A stretch of DNA of 64,000 nt from Streptomyces albipurpureus. GTDB lineage: Bacteria; Actinomycetota; Actinomycetes; Streptomycetales; Streptomycetaceae. The position numbers were made by a program, and so were the translations under genes. Position 1 is the stretch's first letter. Every line of letters begins with the position of its first letter. The stretch is from positions 99,357 to 163,356 of the forward strand of contig NZ_JAMQAW010000028.1 of NCBI RefSeq assembly GCF_023701525.1, read 5' to 3'. Under the pieces are notes generated by a model. It was not told where the DNA came from. It made no database searches and saw nothing but the letters and a program-made list of their open reading frames with translations. Of the stretch, positions 25,078 through 32,694 are shown one piece after another.

Positions 25078-26493
25078 TCAAGCAAGCAGGGCTTGGGCGG
25101 AGATCCAGTCGAGGGCGTCTGCCCCCAGCCTGTCGGGTGCTTCGAGCAACGCCGCTTCCACTACCGCGAGGTCCCTCAGGGCCTCGGGTGCGCCCAACCT
25201 GTCCAGCACCGCATAACGCTCCATCGCCGTGGCGACTGCGCCGGGCCAGCCCGGCATACCGAAGTGAGCCGGGGCTTTGAACACGGCCGAAACCGCTCTG
25301 TGCAGCAGCCCCGCGCGCCAGCCCTGTTCACGCATCACCTCTGCGGTGAACCAGACGCGGTCATCGACGTGCTGAATGAACTCCGGCAGGGGCCGGCACA
25401 CTTCCCGCAGCACGAATCGCGAGCCGCCAGCCCAGGGAAGGTCCACGTCCGAGGCGACGGCCACGAACGCGAGTAGCGCCTCGGGCCCATCGTTCTGTGC
25501 GGCAACCAGTGCCGCGCGGGCCCTGCGGTAGAGATCGACGCTCTGCGCGAAGATCTCGCCGTCGCTCGGCCCGTCGTCACCCGCGTGGATCAAGTCCACT
25601 AGCCCCTCGCGCCAGGCATCCGCGACCAGACCGACCGCCGCCGCACTCACCAGGACGTCCGTGTCATCCGCGTTGATGCCGAAGCGCGCCAGGACCACAG
25701 GCGCTCCCTCCTCGATTTCGGGCAGTGGAGTGTGCTTCTCCTCCGCTTCGGTCCTCCCCGGAAGATCCGCGCGGCGAGGTGACAAGGGCTCGGACTCCGG
25801 ATGCTCCATGGCGATTCCGTGATCTGCCAGGTCCTCGTAAACAGTGTCCGGCCCGCAGTCGATGTGCGAGGAGTCATGGCGACCCGAGCAGGCGTCTGGG
25901 CATTCGAGCTCTTCGCACATCTCCGGCTTGTCGGGCTGTGCCTCGTTGATCAGGTGGTAGGAGAGACGCTCCGCCACCGCCCCCCGCGTCGTGATCATGG
26001 CCAGCTGGAGCCGGAGTGTTTCGTCCTGCAGCTCCGAGTCCTCATGATCTACGGAGGCGGGTGGATTCGGCGTATCGGGGACCCAGGTGTACGCGGACTC
26101 CAGCGAGACCAAGAGCCAGGCGACGCGCAGTGCTTCGATATCCCCGTCCGTGGCAAGCCCGGTCACAGCCTCGGCGGCCTGCCGCACGCTGTCGAGCCGG
26201 GCGAGATGCCGCTCACGCACCGGCATCCAGGCCGCGGACTCTGCTCGGGCTCGCTCCGCGTCCTGGGTCATCGCGACGTCGCGGGTCCGTCGTGCCCGGG
26301 CGATCAACCGTGTAAGACAGGGGCGGCACGCGAACAGCCCGGACATCGGTGTCGGCCCGAGCGGTATGGGCGCGAGGTCTGCGCCGAACGACTCGTCGCA
26401 CATACAGCAGTCCAGGCCACCCACCTGTCGTGATGTGGGCACGCTGGGCAAGGCGGCACGGATCGTGGCGTGAGCGTAGGCAGGGATGTGCAT
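25078..26493 (-). CDS. Cysteine-rich unknown protein, possible zinc ribbon
   Basis: 471-residue soluble protein. The N-terminal 65 residues carry CCMCDESF and, 20 residues later, CRPCLTRL, two CxxC-like knuckles that would make a zinc ribbon. A second Cys/His cluster near residues 195-215 (CEELECPDACSGRH...DC) may bind another metal. The rest is mainly helical and acidic. ATG 26493 is well supported by AAGGAG about nine bases upstream. It is divergent from the HTH-like regulator at 26674, with a short shared promoter region. The family is unknown to me. Confidence 0.65.
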   Translation of the reverse strand: MHIPAYAHATIRAALPSVPTSRQVGGLDCCMCDESFGADLAPIPLGPTPMSGLFACRPCLTRLIARARRTRDVAMTQDAERARAESAAWMPVRERHLARLDSVRQAAEAVTGLATDGDIEALRVAWLLVSLESAYTWVPDTPNPPASVDHEDSELQDETLRLQLAMITTRGAVAERLSYHLINEAQPDKPEMCEELECPDACSGRHDSSHIDCGPDTVYEDLADHGIAMEHPESEPLSPRRADLPGRTEAEEKHTPLPEIEEGAPVVLARFGINADDTDVLVSAAAVGLVADAWREGLVDLIHAGDDGPSDGEIFAQSVDLYRRARAALVAAQNDGPEALLAFVAVASDVDLPWAGGSRFVLREVCRPLPEFIQHVDDRVWFTAEVMREQGWRAGLLHRAVSAVFKAPAHFGMPGWPGAVATAMERYAVLDRLGAPEALRDLAVVEAALLEAPDRLGADALDWISAQALLA

Positions 26494-26673
26494 GGGAGGC
26501 GACTCCTTAGACGCGGGCGCTTTGTCGGCGCCAACTCCATGCTGGACTCGCTGGTCAGCCGCGAGTCACGGTTTGGCACGCGCAACGGCGAACTTGACGA
26601 ATACTGACTCGGCTCTGGTCCGCGACTTCTATCGTCTTGGCGGAACTTGACATCGCGAGCAGGGAGAATCCCC

Positions 26674-27636
26674 TTGACTGCGTCCCGCACCGCACCTCAG
26701 CCAGTCGGCTCACACCGGGAGTTGGTCGAGGCGCTGCAGGAGTTGCACCGTGCTGCTGGCAGGTTGAGCTTCCGGAAGGTGAGCACGCTCATCCGCAGCC
26801 GCAATGACCAGTTGTCGGACGCCAGCCATGAGACCGTGCGCTCTGCCGTCAGCGGGATCCGGGTACCGCGCTGGGAAACAGTCCACGACATCGTCCTAGT
26901 CCTGGCCGGGCTGTGCAGCCCGCCCCGTGACGAGGAATCCGAGACAGCCAGATTCCTGCCACTGTGGCGCGCGATCGCCGAAGGCGAGTCCGGCGGGTTG
27001 AAGTCGTTCCAGGAACTCGTCAACGGGGGCTGGGGAGGTGAGGACGGCAAATGGACGCCGGAGCAGGTCATGGGCATCTTGATCAACCCCTTCAGCGCCA
27101 TCGAGATCCACCCGTCGCTCGCCGCTCCGCACGAGCCGCTGATGTCTGAGGACGACTGGATCCGGCTGATGGTGAAGCAGGTGGAGGAACAGGGAGTCGA
27201 ACACACGCTGCGCGTCCTGCTGCACATGCTGAAAGGCGACTACGTGGGGGCGGAGGAGGGCACGCCGTATGGCTACCGCAATCCCGACCGGGAGGCCATG
27301 GAGGCGTATGCGGCCTTCCGGTACGGCTGCCAGGAGATCCTCCGGCGGCTGGGCCGAGAGCCCAATCTCCTCCCGGAGTCGATCCGCGCCATGCGTGCCG
27401 ACCAGACGATGGACCGGGACGACCGGGCGGAGATGCTGGAGAACGAGTCGGACCTGAGCTTGATGCGCGAGGTGATGATCGTGACTCCGGACACCTGGGA
27501 CCAGGTGTCTGAGGAGGCGCATCACATGGTCTTCGGCTATCTGATCAAGCAGATCAGCCCGGTGCGCCCACTCGGACTTCCCGACGCCGAGCGGTTCCAG
27601 ATCACTTGGCGCATCCCCGAGCCGTCAGCGGTGTAG
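26674..27636 (+). CDS. HTH-like regulatory protein, TTG start
   Basis: 320-residue protein. Residues 12-75 look like a divergent Xre-type helix-turn-helix (LVEALQELHRAAGRLSFRKV, then SHETVRSAVSGIRVPRWETV). The remainder is helical and acidic with no known sensor domain. AGGGAGA ends seven bases before TTG 26674, so I use that rather than the in-frame TTG 26647. Divergent from the Cys-rich gene, which it may regulate. Followed by a strong terminator. Confidence 0.6.
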   Translation: MTASRTAPQPVGSHRELVEALQELHRAAGRLSFRKVSTLIRSRNDQLSDASHETVRSAVSGIRVPRWETVHDIVLVLAGLCSPPRDEESETARFLPLWRAIAEGESGGLKSFQELVNGGWGGEDGKWTPEQVMGILINPFSAIEIHPSLAAPHEPLMSEDDWIRLMVKQVEEQGVEHTLRVLLHMLKGDYVGAEEGTPYGYRNPDREAMEAYAAFRYGCQEILRRLGREPNLLPESIRAMRADQTMDRDDRAEMLENESDLSLMREVMIVTPDTWDQVSEEAHHMVFGYLIKQISPVRPLGLPDAERFQITWRIPEPSAV

Positions 27637-27975
27637 CTTCGCTCGTTTCCCGTACGGAGCTCTCGTGGTGAAGGCCGCCACCCCAGGAGCGGGACGGCGG
27701 CCTTCACACGGGCACTGCTGCTCAAGCAGCCACCGTGTACGAACACGGCTTCGCCCGCCTCATCCACCACAAGATCGACCACCTCGTTGGTTCCTGCGCA
27801 TGGCATCCAAGTGACCGGAGTGGCGCCGATTCCGGTGGAGAGGTACCGGCAGAGCGGCCAGGCATGGGTACATGGGTATACGACAGGTCATGACATGCGA
27901 GGGCGGAATCTGTCTGTTCGCAACCCAGCGGTCGTCTGAAGCGCCTGAAGAGGCATTTACTCAGGAGGGGTTACG
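27637..27975. other. Intergenic region with terminator and promoter
   Basis: Contains the terminator at 27668-27707, then about 270 bp leading to the DUF5753 gene, which must include its promoter. No further gene or RNA recognised. Confidence 0.5.
27668..27707 (+). terminator. Terminator after the HTH-like regulator
   Basis: Perfect 12-bp stem GTGAAGGCCGCC / GGCGGCCTTCAC with a 16-base loop, 32 bp past the stop codon. Confidence 0.8.
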
Positions 27976-28587
27976 GTGACCAGTTCCGTTCCGTGGCAGG
28001 AACGCCTGTCCACCGGTACCGAGGCGGTCCAGGACGAGGTGGTCCGCCGGTATCAGGAGACGCGCGAGGGTGTGGCGTACGTGCCCACCATGATCTGGGG
28101 GACACTCCAGACCGAGGCGTACGCCACCGTGATCCTGGGCCAGGTGGTCGACTTCCTGGGAGTCCCGAACGACGTACCGGCGGGTGTCGCCAAACGTATG
28201 CAGAGGCAGCAGGTGCTGTACGACGGCGGGCACCACTACGACGTCGTGCTCGGTGAGCAGGCCCTGTACACGAACATCGGCGGGCCCAAGGTCATGCGCG
28301 AGCAGATCGACCGGATCCTTCGCGAGATCGACCTGCCCTCCCTCACGCTCGGCATCGTTCCCACCTCGGCACGCGTGAACATGCACCCTGTCCATGCCTT
28401 CAACCTGCATCGAGACGAGGTCCACGTCGAACTGGTCTCCTCGGGGGTGACCATCACCGAGCAGGCCGAACTCGCCCTCTACGAGAAGGCGTTTGACAGA
28501 CTGCGGGAAGCGGCTCTGTACAGCGGCGCCGCCAAGGAACTCCTGGGAAGGGCTTTGTCCTTCTGGACCGGGGCTTCACACAACTGA
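27976..28587 (+). CDS. DUF5753 (Scr1-type) sensor-domain protein lacking its HTH
   Basis: 203-residue protein made almost entirely of the DUF5753 domain usually found C-terminal to an Xre HTH in Streptomyces regulators of the Scr1/BldB-partner type (IWGTLQTEAYATVILGQVV, RMQRQQVLYDGG, YDVVLGEQALYTNIGG). Here the HTH portion is absent: GTG 27976 follows AGGAGG at a good distance, and the upstream sequence does not encode an HTH. No DUF397 (Scr2) partner follows. It could be an antitoxin-like binder, a decoy, or a remnant. Confidence 0.75.
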   Translation: MTSSVPWQERLSTGTEAVQDEVVRRYQETREGVAYVPTMIWGTLQTEAYATVILGQVVDFLGVPNDVPAGVAKRMQRQQVLYDGGHHYDVVLGEQALYTNIGGPKVMREQIDRILREIDLPSLTLGIVPTSARVNMHPVHAFNLHRDEVHVELVSSGVTITEQAELALYEKAFDRLREAALYSGAAKELLGRALSFWTGASHN

Positions 28588-28596
28588 CCGCACGAC

Positions 28597-28634
28597 CGCG
28601 GGCCGCCACCTCCAAGGGGAGATGGCGGCCCGCG
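28597..28634 (+). terminator. Terminator after the DUF5753 gene
   Basis: Perfect 12-bp stem CGCGGGCCGCCA / TGGCGGCCCGCG with a 14-base loop, ten bases past the stop; it also separates the accessory block from glnA. Confidence 0.8.
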
Positions 28635-28765
28635 TCTATGGAACGGCCGGTGCACGACTGGTGCACAAGGATCTGGGAAACAGCCGGGAGTAGTGGGAGC
28701 CAACGACCAGCGTTTCCCCGCTCACAACATGTTTCCGGGCTTGAGGCGCAGGGCCCACCTGCGGC

Positions 28766-30175
28766 CTAGATGTCGAAGTACAGCTCGAACTCGTGCGGGT
28801 GCGGGCGCAGTTGGATCGGGGCGATTTCGTTGGTGCGCTTGTAGTCGATCCACGTCTCGATCAGGTCCGGCGTGAACACGCCGCCCGCCTGGAGGTACTC
28901 GTTGTCCGCCTCCAGGGCCTCAAGCACGGCGGGGAGGGACGTCGGGACCTGCTGGACGTTGGCGTGCTCCTCGGGAGCCAGTTCGTAGAGGTCCTTGTCG
29001 ATCGGCTCGGCCGGCTCGATCTTGTTCTTCACGCCGTCCAGGCCCGCCATCAGCAGCGCCGAGAAGGCGAGGTACGGGTTGGAGGACGGGTCCGGGGCGC
29101 GGAACTCGACGCGCTTGGCCTTCGGGTTCGAGCCGGTGATCGGGATGCGCATCGCGGCGGAGCGGTTGCGCTGCGAGTACACCATGTTGACCGGGGCCTC
29201 GAAGCCGGGAACCAGGCGGTGGTAGGAGTTCACCGTCGGGTTGGTGAAGGCCAGCAGCGACGGGGCGTGCTTCAGGATGCCGCCGATGTAGTAGCGCGCC
29301 ATGTCCGACAGACCGGCGTAACCCTGCTCGTCGTAGAACAGCGGCTCGCCGCCCTGCCACAGCGACTGGTGGACGTGCATGCCCGAGCCGTTGTCGCCGA
29401 AGATCGGCTTCGGCATGAAGGTCGCGGTCTTGCCGTTGCGCCAGGCGACGTTCTTCACGATGTACTTGAAGAGCATCAGGTCGTCCGCGGCGGCCAGCAG
29501 CGTGTTGAACTTGTAGTTGATCTCCGCCTGGCCGGCCGTGCCCACCTCATGGTGCTGACGCTCGACCTGGAGGCCCTGGCGGTCCAGTTCCAGCGAGATC
29601 TCGGCGCGCAGATCGGCGAAGTGGTCCACCGGCGGGGCCGGGAAGTAGCCGCCCTTGTAGCGGACCTTGTAGCCGCGGTTGTCCTCGACCTTACCGGTGT
29701 TCCAGGCGCCGGCCTCGGAGTCGATGTGGTAGAAGCCCTCGTTGGCCGAGGTGTTGAAGCGCACCGAGTCAAAGACGTAGAACTCCGCCTCCGGGCCGAA
29801 GTACGCGGTGTCCGCGATGCCGGTGGAGGCCAGGTAGGTCTCGGCCTTCTTGGCGATGTTGCGCGGGTCACGGCTGTACTGCTCGCCGGTGATCGGGTCG
29901 TGGATAAAGAAGTTGATGTTGACCGTCTTGTCGCGACGGAAGGGGTCCAGCCGCGCAGTCGACAGGTCGGCGCGCAGCGCCATGTCGGACTCGTGGATCG
30001 CCTGGAAGCCGCGGATCGAGGAACCGTCGAACGCCAGCTCCTCGGTCGGGTCGAACACCGCCGCCGGGATGGTGAAGTGCTGCATCACTCCTGGCAGGTC
30101 ACAGAACCGGACATCGATAAACTTGACGTCCTCGTCGGCGATGTACTTCTTCGCGTCGTCGGCGTTCTGGAACAT
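28766..30175 (-). CDS. glnA: Glutamine synthetase type I
   Basis: Dodecameric main glutamine synthetase of nitrogen assimilation; 469 residues, full length. Motifs: DLPGVMQHFTIPA, AFDGSSIRGFQAIHESDM, the metal/glutamate site YFGPEAEFYVFDSVRF, FMPKPIFGDNGSGMHVHQSL (ATP-binding region), and NRSAAMRIP. Tyr397 in DKDLYELAPEE is the adenylylation site, so activity should be controlled by GlnE. ATG 30175 has GTAGGAGGAG just upstream. A near-perfect GlnR box lies 99-136 bp before it. Works in parallel with glnII at 10.4-11.4 kb. Confidence 0.98.
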   Translation of the reverse strand: MFQNADDAKKYIADEDVKFIDVRFCDLPGVMQHFTIPAAVFDPTEELAFDGSSIRGFQAIHESDMALRADLSTARLDPFRRDKTVNINFFIHDPITGEQYSRDPRNIAKKAETYLASTGIADTAYFGPEAEFYVFDSVRFNTSANEGFYHIDSEAGAWNTGKVEDNRGYKVRYKGGYFPAPPVDHFADLRAEISLELDRQGLQVERQHHEVGTAGQAEINYKFNTLLAAADDLMLFKYIVKNVAWRNGKTATFMPKPIFGDNGSGMHVHQSLWQGGEPLFYDEQGYAGLSDMARYYIGGILKHAPSLLAFTNPTVNSYHRLVPGFEAPVNMVYSQRNRSAAMRIPITGSNPKAKRVEFRAPDPSSNPYLAFSALLMAGLDGVKNKIEPAEPIDKDLYELAPEEHANVQQVPTSLPAVLEALEADNEYLQAGGVFTPDLIETWIDYKRTNEIAPIQLRPHPHEFELYFDI

Positions 30176-30542
30176 CCAACTCCTCCTACTCCCGGCCCGG
30201 GAGGGCGGGGGTTGCAGCTTGGTCGTGAAGCCAGTGCGGTGGCACACGCAAGACCCGACCATAGGCAGACGGGATTTCTCCAGCGTGACCCGTTTGTTTC
30301 GCACAAGTTAACCGGGCCCCGAATGGAGGACAGGAGTCCGCCCCCGTGTCACGGCCGTGCCGACCGCTGGTGACCTCTTCTACCGCCCCCGGTGGCGTCC
30401 AGCGTTTATCCCGGCTGAGCCATGTCGTCGTCCCTGCTGGCAGGGCCTGGGCAGCTCCAGGCGAGCGCTCCTGTGCCGTGTCCGGCAGCCGCAATCGGCC
30501 ACCGGGGAGAGGGTGCGAAACCCGGCACAGTACCGTGGACGG
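30176..30542. other. Divergent intergenic region, glnA / RDD protein
   Basis: Holds the glnA leader, the GlnR box (30274-30311) and, at the right end, TACCGT (30531-30536), which would be a -10 box for a leaderless RDD-protein mRNA. No RNA gene or extra ORF recognised. Confidence 0.6.
30274..30311 (-). promoter_or_regulatory. GlnR box of glnA
   Basis: On the minus strand four half-sites occur at exact six-base spacing: TTAAC, GAAAC, GTCAC, GAAAT. This matches gTnAC-n6-GaAAC twice, the binding site of the global nitrogen regulator GlnR. Located upstream of the glnA start at a distance fitting activation. Sequence match is direct; GlnR activation of glnA is established in S. coelicolor. Confidence 0.9.
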
Positions 30543-31007
30543 GTGGACAACAGGCAAGTAATCGGATCGTGGCTCTCCGGGCCCCGGGCGGCGGCTGAGG
30601 AGATGGGGGTCGAATTCGGCCACCGCGGCCAGCGGCTCGGCCTGCCGGAGACGGGGCCGGGCGCCATCGCCCCGCTGGGGCGGCGCTTCGGCGCCCTCTT
30701 CATCGACTGGGGGCTCTGCCTCCTCATCGCGTACGGCCTCATTTCCGGGGATCAGCAGACCGCCGGCAACTGGGCGCTCGCCATCTTCCTCGTCCTGAGC
30801 ATGCTCACCGTCGGTACGGTCGGCTCCACCCCCGGCAAGCGCCTCTTGGGTCTTCGGGTGATCGCCGAGCACGGCGGGCGCCTGGGGTTCGGCCGTGTCA
30901 TCGTGCGCAGCGTGCTGCTCGCGCTCGCCATCCCGGCCCTCGTCTGGGACCGCGACGGCCGTGGACTGCATGACCGGCTCGCTCGCGCCGTTCAGGTGCG
31001 GATCTAG
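30543..31007 (+). CDS. RDD family membrane protein
   Basis: 154-residue membrane protein with an RDD domain: PLGRRFGALFIDWGLCLLIA (Arg and Asp of the RDD signature), a second helix around WALAIFLVLSMLTVG, the motif GSTPGKRLLGLRV, and the last helix region RSVLLALAIPALVWDRDGRGLHDRLAR. RDD proteins are small transporters or stability factors of uncertain role. GTG 30543 matches the known Streptomyces start (VDNRQ). TACCGT six bases upstream suggests a leaderless mRNA. Divergent from glnA. Confidence 0.88.
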   Translation: MDNRQVIGSWLSGPRAAAEEMGVEFGHRGQRLGLPETGPGAIAPLGRRFGALFIDWGLCLLIAYGLISGDQQTAGNWALAIFLVLSMLTVGTVGSTPGKRLLGLRVIAEHGGRLGFGRVIVRSVLLALAIPALVWDRDGRGLHDRLARAVQVRI

Positions 31008-31073
31008 CGCCCACCGGCTGAGAATCCGGGAAACGAACGAGGCAACGCCGGAAACGCATGAGGCAATGAGTGA

Positions 31074-31105
31074 GGGGCGGTCCGGATCATCATCCGGACC
31101 GCCCC
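31074..31105. terminator. Bidirectional terminator hairpin
   Basis: Perfect 14-bp stem GGGGCGGTCCGGAT / ATCCGGACCGCCCC with loop CATC, followed by TTTG on the plus strand, between convergent RDD and DUF4191 genes. Confidence 0.88.
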
Positions 31106-31129
31106 TTTGCTTGTGCTGTTGAGCGCGCG

Positions 31130-31840
31130 TCAGCGCATCTTCGGGCCGCCCCGTGGCATGCGCATGCCCTTGGGCATCGGACCCTTGGGCAGCGGCATAT
31201 TGCTCATGAGGTCACCCATGGCACGGAGCCGGTCATTGGTCGCGGTCACCTGCGCACCGGTGAGCACACGGGGCAGCTTCAACATCGTGGTGCGGACCTT
31301 CTTCAAGGGCACCTGGCCCTCATCCGTACCCACGATGATGTCGTGCACCGGCACATCCACCACGATGCGCGCCATCTTCTTCTTCTCGGCCGCCAGCAGG
31401 GACTTCAGCCGGTTCGGGTTGCCCTCGGCCACCAGGACGATGCCCGCCTTGCCAACCGCCCGGTGCACCACGTCCTGGCTGCGGTTCATCGCCACCGCGG
31501 GCGATGTCGACCAGCCGCGGCCCACATTCTGGAGCACCGCCGCAGCAGCGCCGGGCTGGCCCTCCATCTGCCCGAAGGCAGCCCGCTCGGCCCGTCGCCC
31601 GAAAATGATCGCCATCGCGATGAAAGCGATCAGGAAACCGAGAATCCCGAGATAGATCGGGTAGTCGATCAAGAATCCGATCGCGAGGAAGACACCGAAG
31701 GTGACGATTCCCACAGCCGCGACGACGAGACCGACCTTGGAGTCGACCTTCCGGGTCATCTTGTAGGTCAGGGCGATCTGCTTCAGTCGCCCCGGGTTCG
31801 CAGCAGCGTCAGCGCTGTCAGATTTTGCCTTCCTCGCCAT
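31130..31840 (-). CDS. DUF4191 membrane protein
   Basis: 236-residue protein of the actinobacteria-specific DUF4191 family, function unknown. Basic N-terminus (MARKAKSDSADAAANPGRLK), two adjacent TM helices (about residues 40-60 and 65-85: VGLVVAAVGIVTFGVFLAI and IYLGILGFLIAFIAMAIIFG), then a cytoplasmic domain of about 150 residues including WSTSPAVAMNRSQDVVHRAV. Lies between the SCO2195-family gene and the RDD gene, in the conserved glnA-lipA neighbourhood, so a link to lipoate or nitrogen metabolism is possible but unproven. Confidence 0.88.
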   Translation of the reverse strand: MARKAKSDSADAAANPGRLKQIALTYKMTRKVDSKVGLVVAAVGIVTFGVFLAIGFLIDYPIYLGILGFLIAFIAMAIIFGRRAERAAFGQMEGQPGAAAAVLQNVGRGWSTSPAVAMNRSQDVVHRAVGKAGIVLVAEGNPNRLKSLLAAEKKKMARIVVDVPVHDIIVGTDEGQVPLKKVRTTMLKLPRVLTGAQVTATNDRLRAMGDLMSNMPLPKGPMPKGMRMPRGGPKMR

Positions 31841-31850
31841 AACAGGAAGT

Positions 31851-32069
31851 TTACGTGGCCTGGGAAGCGCGACCAGCCACGGCCTCCAGTACATGCTGAG
31901 TCTCGACGCGGTCCTTGGCCCGACGGCGGTCCTCCAGGACGGCGGTCCAGGCATTGCGACGGGCAGTACGGTGCCCACGGCTCAGGAGCAGCGACTCCAT
32001 GACGCGCAGGGCATCCGTGACGGACGGAAGAGCGGTAGCGCGTACGGGACGTACGGGCGCGGCCTGCAT
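31851..32069 (-). CDS. SCO2195-family GlnR-regulated small protein
   Basis: 72-residue helical, basic protein (MQAAPVRPVRATALPSVTDA...RGHRTARRNAWTAVLEDRRR). Its family name, as I recall it, records GlnR control of the S. coelicolor member. The frame could start at GTG 32135, but GAGGGG lies nine bases before ATG 32069 and nothing precedes the GTG, so I use 32069. Ten bases before the DUF4191 gene on the same strand, so probably one operon. A four-half-site GlnR-like array lies about 75-112 bp upstream. Role unknown, likely nitrogen-related. Confidence 0.75.
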   Translation of the reverse strand: MQAAPVRPVRATALPSVTDALRVMESLLLSRGHRTARRNAWTAVLEDRRRAKDRVETQHVLEAVAGRASQAT

Positions 32070-32143
32070 GATGGCGATCCCCTCGGGGTAACGGGCAGAA
32101 AGTGCGGGGGGTGCGGTGCTGAGAACCAGGCTCACTGGCTGGT

Positions 32144-32181
32144 GTTACCAGCGCGTGACCGAGCGGTCAAACACCGGTGAA
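32144..32181 (-). promoter_or_regulatory. GlnR-like half-site array upstream of SCO2195-family gene
   Basis: On the minus strand TTCAC, TTGAC, GTCAC and GTAAC stand exactly six bases apart. All four fit the nTnAC half-site of GlnR boxes (two with G first). The array overlaps the -35/-10 area expected for the small gene. A very regular arrangement unlikely to be chance. Confidence 0.75.
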
Positions 32182-32218
32182 AGCTATACGTGTCTGCTCT
32201 AAAGCCCCGGAAAACACC

Positions 32219-32269
32219 AACGTGGCCCACACACCCGTCCCGACCTGCGGGGAGTGTACGGGCCACGTT
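32219..32269 (-). terminator. Possible lipA terminator
   Basis: 10-bp arms AACGTGGCCC / GGGCCACGTT with a 31-base loop containing further ACAC/GTGT pairing; about 400 bp downstream of lipA on its strand. Confidence 0.5.
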
Positions 32270-32436
32270 CGAATCGACGCTACTGGCCGGTAGTTACTTG
32301 TGCGGGAATTCACACGGGCCGGTCGGTGGGTCCGGAGAAGAACTCAGCACGCGCGACCTGCCCGAACGATCAACCCCTCCACACTCTTCGGCGGGCCGTG
32401 CAGTGCTCCCCACCCACCGCCACCGTGCGGTCCCCA

Positions 32437-32694
32437 GACCCCCGACCTTCACGGCCGCTCGACTCCGCTGCTGGTGTTGTTGGTCGCGCTGTGTTTCGCG
32501 TTCGTTGCGGCCGGGTGCCCGCTCTCGTACTGGTCCGGATGGGGTCAGGCCCCCGACCTACACTGCCGCTCGACTCCGCTGCTGGTGTTGTTGGTCGCGC
32601 TGTGTTTCGCGTTCGTTGCGGCCGGGTGCCCGTCCTCGTACTGGTCCGGATGGGGTCAGGCCCCCGACCTACACTGCCGCTCGACTCCGCTGCT
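32437..32694. repeat. 111-bp tandem repeat duplicating the lipA 3' end
   Basis: Two full units (32461-32571, 32572-32682) plus partial copies at both sides, over 95% identical by eye. The unit contains the last eight codons and stop of lipA plus about 85 bp of downstream DNA, so the lipA tail has been copied downstream. Length 111 equals 37 codons. Probably slippage or unequal exchange. Confidence 0.9.

Larger units (their letters stand above)
32070..32668. other. Intergenic region: GlnR-like array, hairpin and 111-bp repeats
   Basis: Between SCO2195-family gene and lipA, both on the minus strand. From left: GlnR-like array (32144-32181), a terminator-like hairpin (32219-32269), then 2.3 copies of a 111-bp repeat (32437-32694) running into the lipA 3' end. 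Plus-strand open frames through here are artefacts of the repeat. Confidence 0.7.
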
